A DNA stretch of 64,000 nucleotides from Nissolia schottii (GCA_003254905.1 QANU01020707.1:62001-126000), one strand, 5' to 3'. Counted from the first letter of the stretch, positions 1 to 13,551 are shown. The notes: generated by a model not told the origin, from the sequence alone. Numbers and translations are program-made.

Positions 1-164
1 TATTGTAATCGATTAAAATTTATAATCTCATTAAAACCTTATCATAATTAGTTGCTCAATCTTTATGATCTTAAAATCGCTGACCAGAAATTCCATATAA
101 GAAATTTTTTCCGTAGCTTGACAATGCATGTTTGAATCAGATATTAACACTCCTAAAACCTAAG

Positions 165-829
165 GGGCGTTTGGTATAAGGTAATCTATTCAAATGACCG
201 GTAATCTGGCTTTTAAATTACCTATTAATCTATATTGACATGTTTAGTGTGACATGATTGTCGTTAATGTAGATTACTTAGATAATCCACATTGCCTTCA
301 AATTGGTAATGTGAATTACCTCCATAGGAGGTGTCTATTAGGATTACCACCTCCAATTAATCTTAAACAAATTTTGTGTTTTACTCCTGGAAATTTTTGT
401 TAAGAAATAGTCCTGGCAAATATTTTTTGGTAGGATTTAATCCATGCTGTCAAGTTGGGCCGTTAACTGCCAAGTTAACCACCACATTAGCAGTTAACAG
501 TCCAACTTGATGCATGGCAGAGGTTAAATTTTTCCACAAAAAAAATTTTCAGGACAATTTCTTAACAAAAGAAACTTCAAAATAAAACACAAAATTTGTA
601 ATTTTTTAGAGATTAAAAACATATTTAACCCTAATAATAATAATAATAAGTAATGTATATTACCTCGTAACCTTTTTTTATATATCAAACAAAGTAATGT
701 AAATTCTCAATTATATGATTTGCATACCAAACACAATAATGTAACATTATCAACAATTTAAAAGTGATAATCTTTTTATAAGGTAATCTAAATTACTTAA
801 TAATTTTAAAAGCAATATAAAATACGCCT
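165..829. repeat. Candidate inverted-terminal-repeat element (MITE-like)
   Basis: The left end (ggggcgtttggta) and the reverse complement of the right end (ggaggcgtatttta) are similar, and the interior is full of ggtaat/attacc motifs in both orientations. That is typical of non-autonomous DNA transposons. The termini do not match exactly and no clean target duplication is visible, so the ends and the superfamily are uncertain. A smaller foldback lies inside it. Confidence 0.4.
367..599. repeat. Foldback (palindromic) MITE-like element, nested
   Basis: The outer arms ACAAATTTTGTG...gttaagaaat (367 onward) and their reverse complement (to 599) match over about 50 bases with some mismatches. 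The centre is also self-complementary: aagttgg...gttaactgc near 452-470 pairs with gcagttaac...ccaactt near 490-510. Almost the whole 233 bp can fold into one hairpin. It interrupts the larger element at 165-829. Confidence 0.65.
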
Positions 830-3800
830 CCTATAACCTTAGCCAATTTTTTACTAAATAAGGCTTTCTAACTCACCAACCCAACTTCCTTAAAATTGAC
901 TGGACACTATCTAAAATTCAAAATTTCGAAATCAGTGATATGCTGGGATTCTGTCCCCTTTTTTCTTGACGTTGGAAGATAGAGTAGGTGCTGTAATCAT
1001 AACCCTCTAAAACCCAGACTGTTGGTATTAGGACCAAACCTTGGATGGTTTGATGAGTCAAAATTAGAAGAAATTTGAAATCTTACAGTTCAAAACATTT
1101 TCCTTCATAATTGGCCCGTCACTCTCTTTCCTTAATCATGATCACAATGTACCTTTTTCACTTTCAATCGATCTTCACGGAGCCTGTAAAAAAGTAAAAT
1201 CATGAATCACATCATAGTCAAAGAAAACCAACCAGCCACTTACATAGGTCAGTAAAAAATACTAGAAGTTTGTCATCATAATAATGATCAAGTAGCTAGA
1301 ATATGCGTGACTTCTTTCCATCATCATTTTTCTCCTCTTCTTCTTCTTCTTAAATTATTATTATACTTATATAATACATAGGGGTGCATGGAGACTTCAA
1401 AATTTCTCTAATGAAATGACACTGAATTGAAATTGTACACGAAGATGGGGTCCTGGCTGATGAAGAATTTTTGGACAAAATAAGTGTACAATTTGTCTAC
1501 AAGTGTGAATGTGTAGTTCAAATGTCTCCTTCTTACACTACACAAAGCTTTATGAAGAAGACACAAGCTGACAAAAGAAAAAATAAAATAAATAAAGAGT
1601 AGATAGTTCTCCAGAAAAAAAAAAAAAATAGAGTGTTGATTTTAAGTTTAGGAGGGACGATTGGCTGTGTGTAGGTTGCCGGGAGGAGTGGCCCCAAAAG
1701 CCCCTTTGACTTGTCTTCAAATTTAAACTACTTTCCTCAATTTCTTCTCATTCTTAATCTTTGATATGGCACTTTTAAATTACGTGCCCCCACAATGTTT
1801 CTTGACATAACACTAGAATTACTATGATCAAATGGTTTAGTGTTTGATTTTTGTTGATTTTTATTTTGAAAAAATATTTACACGATCAAAAAAGTTTTTA
1901 TATGTAAGACAATGTTTAAAGAAATATAAAATTATTTAATTATCTCTATCTAATAATTATTTTAAATTTTTAAAAGAAATGATTATTAAAATAAATTAAA
2001 TAGTACATTTTAAATACTAGTAATTTCTATAAAAATTTACATAATAAAAAACCAATAAGTTCACCTATATAACTGGACAATTTGATGATTATAGCAATAA
2101 ATGATAATGTTGTATTTCTTAACTGCGCTCACTCATTCATGTATTCATAAACTTTCAATCATTTATACATGAATTTATACTGATTTATATCATTATCACG
2201 TACTATTATAGTACAAATCATTTATGTCCAAGTAACAGAACTGATTATGTGTATCAATAACCATTATGCTCTAACCGACACGTTTTTTATATGTATGCAT
2301 GTGATGGTAGCTGCTTAATTTTAGCATAATTAGTTAACTATATTCAAAAGCGTTAAAACCCCAGAAAATCTGGGATTTTGGAATTTTGTTTGTACCTACT
2401 ACCACTTACACTCCCAACGATTTGGAGTAGTCACCAGTCAGTCTCATACTGTAGCTTTATAATATTATCATTAACAGATAATTATTTAATTAGCTATATT
2501 CACGACAGTTGTTTTTTTACTCCATAGCCAAATTCGGATACAATTAATTACATCTTCATTTTTATATTCTTCACACTTTTACTGGTCAAGTAATAGATAA
2601 ATTTGTCATGTTTTAAAAGGGTCTTGGATATTCGAGACTCTAAAGAAAGAAAGAAAAAAAAACTTTTATCAATAACAACAATTACAGTATTTTAAGATAA
2701 ATTAACCCATCACTCCATTAATAATGAAATTCGGATACCAATGCCATAAAAAAAATATATTCTTCACATTTCTACCTTAGTCAAAAAATATATATTTCTC
2801 ATTTTAATTTCTTAGATTATCCCTTCAATCGACCAATTAATCTCTTGAATATGATAAAATGCTTAAGTGGTGACCTTTTGTAATAATAATTTTTTTTTTA
2901 TGAGTTGTGTTATTGAGCCCAAACAAAACACAAGAATGGTACATATGCAACATATGTGACAAGGAAAATCTCCACAGATTCAAGAACTTCCGTATAATCA
3001 TATTAATGAATTTCACTTTTAAAATTACAATAATGTACATAAATGAGATTAAACAAGTAATCGTGCTATTTAATATATTTTTTTCTTATACACATGAATT
3101 TCAAAATCAAACTCAAAATCACATTTATGAAAAACTCCTTTCCACTCAAATCAATCTCCCGTTGGTTCATCGGTAGGATTATCACATGAAAGATGCTATC
3201 TCCTCCAAACATCGTCATTCATAAGTAAATTTTTGCTTTCTATCTTGCTAGCTATTGTGATCAAGGAGATGCACATGACTTATCAAACACAGTGCATATA
3301 GGTTTCAATTTTACTATGCGAAATATTAGAGAGGTGAATAAAACAGGAGAGAAGAGAAGTACAAGGGTATTTATATAACAGAGTTGCCTAGCTAGGTAGC
3401 TATAGCGTATAGGAGTGTGTGCCAAGGATGGATGGGTATACATCATACTAACTATTATGGCACGAGTGGGTGATGGGTATAGCTAGCGTGGTCCAGCTAC
3501 TGTGGCAGTGCATAAATAGCTACGGCAATGCCATTAGTGGGGATGACAGTACTGTCAATATTGGCGCTATGGGAGAGAGGGGGGGGGGCTTGTGGCATTG
3601 GGTATTTGGTGGTGGGCATGGAAGGTGGGGGAGGCCATATAGTGTACATACGTGTAGAAAGGACTCCCATTATTGAAAGCTCAACAAATCATGTTATCAA
3701 AAATAGTATAACTTAATTATTGCATTTTTTTCTGTCTCTTGATTTTGGCCAGGCAATACAGTTAATGGGGTTTTTGACATGTTTTTGTTAACCTAGTAGG

Positions 3801-4264
3801 GTAGAACGTGGGTGAATGGTTGCTGAGAGTCAGCTATTAATTATGACTGTTGTTGTCTCGGGGTGAGTCTAGTGTGTCTGTAACTTGTCCTTTTTTTAGT
3901 ATCATCTTTTGGGGGAGGTGTTTATAGCGAGTGTGTGTAATTGCAAGGCCTTTATTTTATGGGTTGGAGTGGGGTCATATGGATCAGAGTTATTTCCTCG
4001 TGAGGATGAGTAGGGGGGAATATCGGGTCAGGAAGGGGCGTTATTGGGTTGGGCCAGCCCACGTGTGAAGGAAGGGTGCCATATAGACGACAAGCCTCTA
4101 AAAGAGCCAACAAAGTGTGGTGACGTGGGGATGGTGAGTTTGAAGCTTGGGGTGGGGGCATCAAACAAACTATTAAGCCTCAAAGGCTCCAGCTTTGAAA
4201 GAGTGAATAATCGACCTCATATTAACATTTTTATTTTGATGTGAATTTGGTTTTTTTTTTTCTT

Positions 4265-4515
4265 ATATTGATTTAGTTCTAACATTTCAAAATTTAACGT
4301 CAATTTAATTTCAACATCAAATTTCACTAATTTTTTTGGGATAAACAGTCAGGCTAAATTGATGTAAATTTTAAAATGTTAAAATTAAATCGATGTCCAA
4401 AAAATTCAGAATCAAATTGATGTCAATGTAAAAAAAAATTGGACTAAATTAATGTAAATTTTTTTAGGAACAAACTGATGTCAAATAAAAATGTTAGGAC
4501 CAAATTGACGATATA
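4265..4515. repeat. Degenerate foldback-like repeat
   Basis: Phrases of the type 'aaattgatgtaaat' and 'ggactaaattgatg' recur on the right half. Their reverse complements, such as the block 'ttaacgtcaatttaatt', occur on the left half. This looks like an eroded palindromic element; ends cannot be fixed by eye. Confidence 0.4.
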
Positions 4516-6086
4516 GAAGAATTTTATTCAGTTATTAAATAGAAAAGAAAGAAAGGAATTATGCTTACTCCTTTGTGGCCTTTAGCCCTTTAATAGGTTA
4601 CAATTTTCTGGGCCTGAGTTTCTTTCTCCCCACTTTCTACAGGTTGGGTTGGATATGGATTTCTTTTAAACGTGCACAAAAATGTCACTAACCTTTGGCC
4701 CTTTCGATATATATATATATATATATATAAAAACAAAAAAACCTTCGGCCCCATAATCAGAACAAAATAAAAGCCCTTTGATCCTAAGAAAAGGAGTACT
4801 ACCTGGGCCCTGGGCAGGTTTGAGTCATAAATGAAAATTAAGATTAAGCATAAATGAAAAGTATCACGTGGGGTAAACAAGAACTTTTAACAATAAATGC
4901 ATTGTACTTTAAAAAATAATTAATAATAATAGATTTTTAAAAATCATATAAAAAAATTCATTTAACAACCAAAATAAATTTCTAAAATTTAGAATTATAA
5001 ATTAATGGTATTACAAGTTAATGATATTCGGTTAAAATGCAGAACAAAGAAACTTTTCGAAAAACGAAGCATGAATTCATTTTTTTTTTTTTTGAGAAAT
5101 AAGAAATTTGAAATTGGCAAAGAGAAAAAAATTAAAAGGAAGCACAGGAAAAGCTTATGGAATATATGTATGTGAGAGTATAACACAGAAATCATGTGAT
5201 ATTATGGTACGCGTGAGAATTAATTAATTGTTTTATTTATATGAAAACCTAATAAACAATTTTTTTTGGTGAAGCAATAAAAAAATAATTGTCTTTCATA
5301 CGTGGATTTAATTATTACCTCAAAACTCCAATATACGATTTTTTTTTATTAATCACTGTAAAAAAAATATTACAAATTAAATATATGATTCACATTCCTA
5401 ATTATAGGGTCGAAATGAGGTGATAAAGGCCATTTTTGTTTGTTAGTAAAAGAATTAAGGGGACTAGCAGACTGGCGATTTATAAATAGATGACCAAATT
5501 AAAAAAATGAGTATAATTAGAAGAATAAAATTATATTTCATTCTACCAAAATATACTTTAAAAAAATGCTTCTTAAAAGTGAGATGAAAAAGATGTTAAT
5601 TTTAAGCTATACCAAGTTAACCACGTAAAACTAGCTGATGTAAAATTTGAAATTAAGTATATTAATTTGAATCATTTTTTAAAACAAATAACAGCAGAGA
5701 AGTGAAATTAAAAAATTATTCTATTAAGAAATACATGATAATTATGCTATTAGGAAATAAGAGATAGTTTATACTGACATTAATTTGATTTGTGTAGACA
5801 ACACGTAGGTTATAGAATGAAGTGGATGAATATGTCTTTTTTTTTTGTGTATTAATTAACAATTGAATGTTACATCCATATACATACACGAGCAGTATAA
5901 TCTGACTTGACTCAGCTAACAAACATTTAAAATTTAAGCATTTAAGCCTTTCAAAAGATAACAATAGGCTAAGTCAATATATTGCCATTTGAGTTTGAAA
6001 TTCTATCCGAGATTCTGCATCTACTTCAGTTTGCTTGGCATGATCTCATTGTTGCACAATCAGCTCGGTTGTTACACTTGCTCTAC

Positions 6087-7090
6087 CTATTTGAAATTTG
6101 AAATTGAGTCATTAGAGCTTGTTGGAGATGCTTCTATACGCTCCCTCATAACGTAATTACCATCCGTGATGTGCATCTTGTCTCTGAAATCTTCAAATTT
6201 TAAAACTGGCAATGGCTTAGTGAGAACATCGGCAAGCCAGTCCTTTGTGGCGACGTGTGAGACTGTGATATGACCTGATTGTACTTGCCTCATGCGTGAG
6301 CGATTGACTGGATTGGCGCAGAGATATGTGGCACCAATCTTAAGGATTAATGTAATGATGTGAGAAAATTACGAAGGTATCAGATAGTAACAGGCCACAA
6401 AAGTCTCAGCCCAACAAAAATAACCACAAGGATAAGCAATGAACAATGATTAAAGCCCAATTCACGAGCCGTTCAGCCTCAACGGCTAGTTGCCACACAA
6501 AACAGAGTACTGTCAGTGAAGCACAGGGAGCTGCTTCTCCCGATCACCAACCACCGTGGCCTCCTCCACGAGCGCACCCGGGGAGGATAAAGGACCACGG
6601 CGAGCGGTTGCGCTTCGGTCACCGTAGCGGATGGTGTCACCCACCTGCACGAAGGTCAGAGATTAGAGAATGAAGAATTTGATGAGAAGAGCTTTCAGGG
6701 GAAGGAAGAAAGGACTCACAACTCTCATGCCTCTTCCAAGTAGGTGCCCTTCTAACTTTGTACTGCATTTTCTCTCCCTCTCGCTTCTGCGTTGTTCAGG
6801 CTCGAACGGATTCCTTGCCACCTGTCCCCGTTCTTCAACCGCTTTCCCTTTCTGTTTTGCGCTCCTGAGTTGGTTAATCGTGCTATCTTCCCCAATTCCT
6901 TCTTTGCCCTTGTTTCTCTCGTAATTGCCTCTTCTGCCCTTGGTGTTTGTTGCAATTTAATACCAAGTTCGCCAAGCAGGTTGGTGAGCCACATGAATTC
7001 AGCAGCAGCAGCAGTGGCCATAGCTCAATATTCAGAAAAGCCTCACCATGCCTTGCCTCCACCAATTTCTACCCAAGCTTGGTATGGTCA
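6087..7090 (-). mobile_element. Ty1/copia LTR retrotransposon fossil (RNase H end region)
   Basis: On the minus strand two pieces of a Ty1/copia polyprotein C-terminus are recognisable: an RNase H stretch (translation around AEFMWLTNLLGELGIKL, near 6945-7010) and the final block with the family phrase ADVLTKPLP (6087-6300). Between them lies about 0.6 kb of more GC-rich, unrelated sequence, which looks like a later insertion. No intact LTR pair was identified. The element is broken, incomplete and looks old. Confidence 0.7.
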
Positions 7091-9775
7091 ATTTCTCCTT
7101 TATTCTTTTCCTGATACATGCGTTGCCGGGGCCTCAAAAAATTAGTATGACAATCTATTGTGGTCTGATCTAAGTTGTCTATACATAATCAATGGTAAAA
7201 ATAAAAAACTAAACTTACCATGTCATGTTAAATATAGCGCAGTAAATAAATTGAAAAGATTCACTCACGTAACATATGAATAAATAAATTAATGGTAATA
7301 ATTCCACGTAATCTTGTCTAATAAAAATTTCGATTCATTTCCCCTTCATCATACATGCTGTTTCATTGACACCAATAAAGAATATATGCTTTACGTGCTA
7401 TCTCCCCCAATCAGTTTTCGTGGCAATGACAAACTAGTTAATGTTTTTCTGCATTTGTTTGTGGGTTTTGCGTATCAATGTGAGATATTCAAATGTCTCG
7501 TTGGACAAATAAAAAAACGGTAAATTTGCACCGTGGGGGAGACTGCTTCATAATTGAAGCTAAAAGAGGTTGATATACATTACATCAAAAATGAATTTAA
7601 AAGTAAAAAAATAAACACATTTTAAGATAGAAAAAGAATATTTATAGTGCACAACTTTTTTCTTTCTTCCAAAAGATGCTTAAAGAATCCAGTCATAATC
7701 ATCTACTAACTGTTATGTAATGCACAACTTTGAATACATAAAATAATATCATCCCTTTAAAAAATCTTCACCCACTCGCTCTTAGATTTGTTTTGCACCA
7801 TTTTTAATTTGTTCTTTTGTGAATAATTTATCAATATTTTTGTGAATATAAAATAATATATCATTTTTATATAGAAAATGCTTCTATTCGCTGGATGCTC
7901 AATCATATCAAACTTTAAAAGTAGGGTAATGTTATTTGGATTTACTTTTAATTAATATTTAAGAGATATTTCAATACATTCATTTGAATATATTCCCCCC
8001 CCCCAAAAAAAAAAGTGGTACAAATCATACTTTTTCTAAAAAAATAAAATAAAGATACTTTCAACTTTTTGGTGATAATCATTTGTCTCCATATAGAAGC
8101 AGAGAACTATAAGATAAAACCACAACAATATCTAATATAGGGCAGTGGCGTGCCAATGCAAGTATGCTACCCTTCATTCATTTGGAATCACTTTCGGCAG
8201 AGCCCACCACCATAGCAATAAGGTTTACCAACAAGGTTTTAAGCAACTACTTAGCCCATGAAATTTTTAAATATTATTTTTATTAATCTCTGAAATTTTC
8301 TAAAAAATTGTTAACAAAGAAACTAACAAAAAAACATTTTAAAATTTCTAAAATTAAATTGATACTTTATTTTTTAAATTTTTTTTAAGGGTCACCTCAA
8401 ATATCAAAAAAAAAAAATTTAGGGACTGTGCCAACACTTAAGCTAATAATAATATAGATATAAAACACAACAACTTCCATTATTCATATATAGAAGATTC
8501 AGGACATTCTCGATATATCTTGTTTTGGACCTAACATATCGAAAACCATACGTAATTTGTAGTTCCCCACACATTTCTTATATATGGAATACTATCATTT
8601 TCAATCGCACGAATACATTGTCCACCTCCGATTTGTTTGCTTTTTCAAATGAATGAAACATACTATTCTAGGTCGTCGTCTTCAGATCCAATCAAAGGAT
8701 GACAAATGTCTCATACGATATAGCCCCGAGCTCATCTCTGGATTCAACTGTATGTTACGAGGGAAACATGTAAGATTGCTCTGATAATTAAAATGATTAA
8801 TTTTAAGATAATTATACTCATAAATAATGGGATTTATGGTGAGGTTCATAAAGATAAATCTCATATCTTTGAATATAATTATCTTAAAATTGTCTATTTC
8901 AATTATCAGACTATCATTTCTCCTGTTGTAATCATTTGAGGTCATAAAATTGAACTTTGTAATGATATATTTTTTAGGTTTTTGGGTAAAAAGTCCCCTA
9001 AAAATATTTGGTAAGAAATTAAAAGTAAAAGGATTTTATTATTTTTAATACATTCAATGCATTGAATTTTAAAATGTTTATTCTTTTAATAAAATATTTT
9101 CACCTATAACTCCTCTAACAAATGCCTTAACTTTTCTCTATTTTTTTATAAAAAAAAATGTGTGGCACAATCTCTTTTATACAATTATATTGACAAACGT
9201 GAGGACCCACAATGGGCAATAAACCCCAACTTTTGTGAATAGGGTGTCAAGATTGTCTAATTTAAGAGTTTATGAAACCCAACGTTAATCATTTCTTGAA
9301 ACTCTGTATACAAGAAGAAGAATACTCGTGCATAGTAAAAGTTTAAAGGTATAGAATCATTCAATATGAACCCCCGCCAAGGTGTCGAGTCTTTAGCGGA
9401 GTGGTTCAATAAAATTATTTCACATATATTATGTAACACTCCAAAGCACTGTTAAGATGCACACTTGAGTAAAATTATTTCATATAGTAGGCTCGACATT
9501 TCATCATCAAGAAGAAGCGGGTGTGGGATCCAAGCACTGCACCCCAGAGTTAGCCACGCCCAACCCACACACATAGCGAAATTAATATACTTATTAGTAA
9601 TAATATTCAACAATCAATCATATCAATGATGATGGTGTTTGTGTGTGCGGGATCTGCTCTGTAGTAGTCACTCTGCAACACACCAGAATTCAATAATGCC
9701 TCTGCACTCATAGCAAAAACATTTACTAATTAATTTCTATTATATTATAATAATAATTATTATTATTATTATTTT
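7091..9775. other. Intergenic region upstream of the proline transporter gene
   Basis: AT-rich sequence without recognised genes. It contains the 131-bp foldback at 8780-8910 and, directly before the transporter start, a TTA/TAA-rich microsatellite (about 9745-9775). No TATA box or known cis-element stands out strongly enough to call. Confidence 0.5.
8780..8910. repeat. 131-bp foldback element with 37-bp arms
   Basis: The left arm 8780-8816 (tctgataatt...aagataattata) and the reverse complement of 8874-8910 agree at 32 of 37 positions, around a 57-base loop. This is a clear hairpin-forming MITE-like element. No convincing target-site duplication was seen. Confidence 0.7.
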
Positions 9776-12700
9776 ATGAAATTGATAAAAGAAAAAGAGG
9801 TGGAGCTGAAGCAGCAGCAGAGAGAGAGAGAGCGAGTCACGCTGGCTGTGAAAGACTTACCCGCGGAGGAGGAGCACCTCACGCTGCTTTACGATGACGA
9901 CGGCGATGTTCATATCCCCGATACCGCACATCAAATCAGCACTGGTATACACCTCATTTCTTCAATTTCCATTACTTACTATAGATTGAACGTTTCAATT
10001 ATATTGGATATTAGGTGAATCGGGGGAAATTTAATTTAATTAAATTAAATGCTTTTGGATTTAGGTTTTGGTAATTGTTAATTATTGTTGTGTGATTTTG
10101 GTTTTTTTTTTTTTTTTTTTCCCTTTTTTTCTCTCTCTGTGCAGATTCATGGTTTCAAGTGGGTTTTGTGCTCACCACGGGAATCAACAGCGCTTACGTG
10201 CTTGGGTACTCGGGAACCATCATGGTTCCCCTGGGTTGGATTGGGGGCGTCGTGGGTTTGATTCTCGCAACCGCAATTTCGCTCTACGCGAACGCTCTGA
10301 TTGCTATGCTGCATGAATTTGGGGGAACCAGGCATATAAGATACAGAGATCTTGCTGGTTATGTATATGGTAATACTAGTACTCAACCTTAATGGCATGT
10401 TAGATTGTTTGATTTTCAGGTGGGAATACCCAGAATTGATTCTGGAGCTCTAGATGTGAGAAATTTTCTCTTCTATGCTGGCTGCCGGAATTGATTCTGG
10501 ATATTCCTACCTGAAAACCAAACTCTCTTATCTTGTCATCTTATTTTTTGTTTTTGTGAATAAGCATCGCTGCTTTATGCTAATCTTATTCTTATTCTTA
10601 TTCTCATTTTGCAGGTAGAAAAGCATATTCTCTTACATGGGCACTGCAGTATGTCAATTTATTCATGATAAATGCTGGCTATATTATCTTGGCTGGTTCA
10701 GCCTTAAAGGTAACACAACTTAAATCAAATGATTAGATATCTTTTTTCTCGACATCCAATTGTAGTTACCTTCTACTATTCAATCCTTTCTTTCTTTCCG
10801 GATAATTCATTCTTCTTTTAAGCTACTAGGATTAGTCTAGTGGTGAGGGGTTTGGATAGAATGCATGAGGTTTTAAGTTCAAACCTAATTACGACCAATG
10901 TAATTTCTGAAGTATCAAAAAAACAAAAAATTCATTCTTCTTTTGTTGGAGAACAACAACAACTAAGTCTTATCCCACTATGTGGGGTCGGCTACATGGA
11001 TCAAACAACACCATAGTGCTTTGTTTTGTGCGATGTCCGTGTTTAAGCCATTAGCTTCCAAATCTCTTCTAACAGTTTCTTCTATAGTTTTTCTAGGTCT
11101 CCCTTTACCCCTAGCTACTTGGCTACCCGTCATTTGATCTACTCTTCTTACAGGGGCTTCGTTAGGTCTTCTCCTCACATGTCCGAACCACCCAAGGCAA
11201 GATTCTACCATCTATTCTACTATAGGTGCTACCCCAACCTTCTCTCTAATGCATTCTTTCTAATCCTATTCTGTCTAGTGTGTCCACTCATCCATCTCAA
11301 CTTCCTCATTTCTGCAACATGGAGCTTATTTCCATGCTGATTTTTTACCGCCCAACATTGGTATTCAGTAATGATTTCATGTTTTTCCATTTTTTGAACA
11401 TGCTAAATGTTATGTGCTTTGCTTTCTGTCCTGAATATTCCCAAACAAGTCAATATCGACGTAACTGATTCAGTTTCGGTCAATTCTTCTGTAAATAATA
11501 TAACAATGACTGAATTATTGTGTTTGCGGATCAGCAATAAAGTATGACATGTACCTGTTCTGTCAATTCTGTTTTCACCTTGTCTGTGGTGTAGAAAATG
11601 TTTTTAGTTATATAGATAATATTTTTTTTGGATAAGCTAACTATATAGATTATATGCCTTAAGATCCTTTTTTATCCTAAATCCTTTTTGTTCACTTCAT
11701 TGTTGTCATGCAGGCTGTTTATGTTCTGTTTAGGGATGATGATCTGATGAAGCTTCCATATTTTATTGCCATAGCTGGGTTAGTGTGTGCAATGTTTGCC
11801 ATTTGCATTCCCCATCTTTCTGCCCTTGGAGTTTGGCTGGGATTTTCAACAGTCTTCAGCCTAGTATACATTGTCATTGCATTTGTGCTGTCCCTTAAAG
11901 ATGGTAATGTGTCATGTCCGTTATATCTGTGCCTTAGTACTTTTATAAAGCAATAAAGCAATGTCTTGCTCTTATTGTCTTTGCATTTGTTTCTTCTTTT
12001 CATCCATTTTTCCTGCTTACCAATGAATGCAATGTCACTCATTCATGATTTTGGTCTTCAGTTGGTTTTCTGCTGGTTTTCTGAGGGCTGTCATTGATGT
12101 AGTTGTTTTTAGACAGAACTCCATTCATGCCTATTGAATTTCAGCCAATGTCCTGTATATGCATGGCTAGATAATTTTTTTAAGAAATTTGCATCAATTA
12201 TTGTTAATTTATCTTTATATACTCACCACTTGTTATCATCATTTTATTCTTAGTTATAGACAATGTATAAGCTTGTTTATTTTTATGTTAGGATGCAGTT
12301 CGAAGCATATTACAGAATGTTAAAGTATAAAATGATTATTAGCATACCTTGATTACTTTTCACTATGCTTAATTTGTTGAGTTATTTTATTTGGACTTTG
12401 AGTTGATAAATTCAGTGTGAACTGGCACACTAAACCCATGTGCATCATCAATAGGAATGAAATCACCAGCTCGAGATTATAGCATTCCAGGGACCTCAAC
12501 AAGTAAAATATTTACAACGATTGGAGCATCAGCTAATCTTGTTTTCGCATATAATACAGGCATGCTTCCTGAGATCCAGGTAAAGATTGAAGCTTATATT
12601 CATTCACTCCATGAGCTTTATTTGGATACATGATTTTCTTTTGTTTCTGAATGTGCTCTGGAAAGTGAGTTTTATTTGGTTGTAACCCCAAACAGGCAAC

Positions 12701-13551
12701 GATCAGGCAACCAGTTGTGAAGAACATGAAGAAAGCGCTATACTTTCAGTTCACTGTTGGAGTTCTGCCATTGTATTTGGTTACCTTTGCAGGATACTGG
12801 GCTTATGGATCTTCAGCAGAAACCTATTTGCTGAAAAATGTCAATGGTCCAGTATGGTTGAAGGCCATAGGCAATATAACTGCCTTTCTTCAATCAGTTA
12901 TTGCATTGCATGTACTTAAATCCAAACTAGAACTTTTCTACTCCTTAATGATCTATCTGGTTTTTGATTTCATTTTTTGTTTTGAATTTGTTTTATGTTT
13001 TTCACATTTTGTGAAGTAAACAATCATTCCTCGTTTTTATTATTTCCTTTTCAAAATCCTAAAAAATAGGAAACGGATTGAAAACAAAAAATGGAAATAT
13101 AAATCAAACAGACCTAAATGTTTTACTTCAAATTGTTTGATTCAACTCATATCTTCTTATCTGCTTCATGTAGATATTTGCAAGTCCAATGTATGAGTAT
13201 TTGGATACCAAACATGGGATCAAGGGAAGTGCACTAGCTTTCAAAAACTTGTCATTTCGAGTCATGGTAAGAGGTGGCTATCTGGCAGTTAATACGTTTG
13301 TATCAGCTCTATTGCCGTTCCTTGGAGATTTCATGAGCCTCACAGGGGCAATCAGCACTTTTCCACTTACATTTATCCTTGCAAACCACATGTACCTAGT
13401 GGCAAATAAGAACAAACTAACATACATTCAAAAGCTCTGGCATTGGCTCAACATTTGTTTCTTTGGCTTCATGTCTGTAGCAGCAACAATTGCAGCCCTA
13501 CGGCTTATAGCTGTTGACTCCAAAACGTACCACGTTTTTGCTGATTTATGA
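9776..13551 (+). CDS. ProT: Proline / compatible-solute transporter (AAAP family)
   Basis: A seven-exon gene encoding 465 residues. Exons are 9776-9944, 10145-10369, 10615-10709, 11714-11903, 12455-12579, 12696-12911 and 13174-13551; all introns are GT-AG and phases close. The protein has an acidic, charged N-terminus (residues 1-56), then about 11 membrane helices beginning at [13 protein letters not shown]. It follows the plant ProT pattern throughout ([58 protein letters not shown], ending KTYHVFADL). Members of this family carry proline, glycine betaine and GABA with protons across the plasma membrane. ProT proteins are usually about 435-445 residues, so the N-terminus here is slightly long; a later start is possible but no in-frame Met follows before the first helix. 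Intron 2 holds a foldback element and intron 3 a SINE and a LINE tail. Confidence 0.93.
10406..10524. repeat. Foldback element in transporter intron 2
   Basis: The left arm (gtttgattttcaggtggg, 10406 onward, to about 10445) pairs with the reverse complement of the right arm (to 10524) with few mismatches. The element is about 119 bp with a short loop and lies wholly inside intron 2 (10370-10614). Confidence 0.65.
10820..10927 (+). mobile_element. tRNA-derived SINE with 16-bp target duplication
   Basis: Pol III box A (TAGTCTAGTGG, 10833-10843) and box B (GTTCAAACC, 10877-10885) both fit the consensus, and the element ends in an A-rich tail. It is flanked by a perfect 16-bp direct repeat, AATTCATTCTTCTTTT, at 10804-10819 and 10928-10943. 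It is complete at about 108 bp, inserted sense in intron 3 of the proline transporter gene. The perfect duplication suggests a relatively recent insertion. Confidence 0.85.
10947..11375 (-). mobile_element. 5'-truncated LINE (RTE-like) tail
   Basis: Read on the minus strand, the sequence encodes the C-terminal tail typical of plant LINE reverse transcriptases (phrases [27 protein letters not shown]). It ends with the characteristic 'ccccacatagtgggataag' segment and a TTG-repeat 3' tail at about 10947-10958. Upstream coding continues to about 11375 (ECWAV-like block). It is a dead 5'-truncated copy, antisense in the transporter's intron 3, directly abutting the SINE target site. Confidence 0.75.

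Larger units (their letters stand above)
1..6086. other. AT-rich intergenic region, no gene recognised
   Basis: About 6 kb of AT-rich sequence with many poly-A/T runs. Short open frames (longest about 96 codons) have no recognisable domains, no coding-like composition and no convincing splice partners, so none is called. The left end holds candidate foldback elements listed separately. The patch at 3440-4200 is more GC-rich and has a run of nine G near 3580, but I cannot assign it a function. Confidence 0.6.

Noticed and set aside
3380-3560. Possible miR169-like or other miRNA hairpin
   Set aside because: A 'gccaaggatg' match is present, but the rest of the mature sequence and a proper precursor fold are absent.
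6446-6924. Two short open frames in GC-richer sequence
   Set aside because: They lie in the segment inserted within the copia fossil and show no protein family features.
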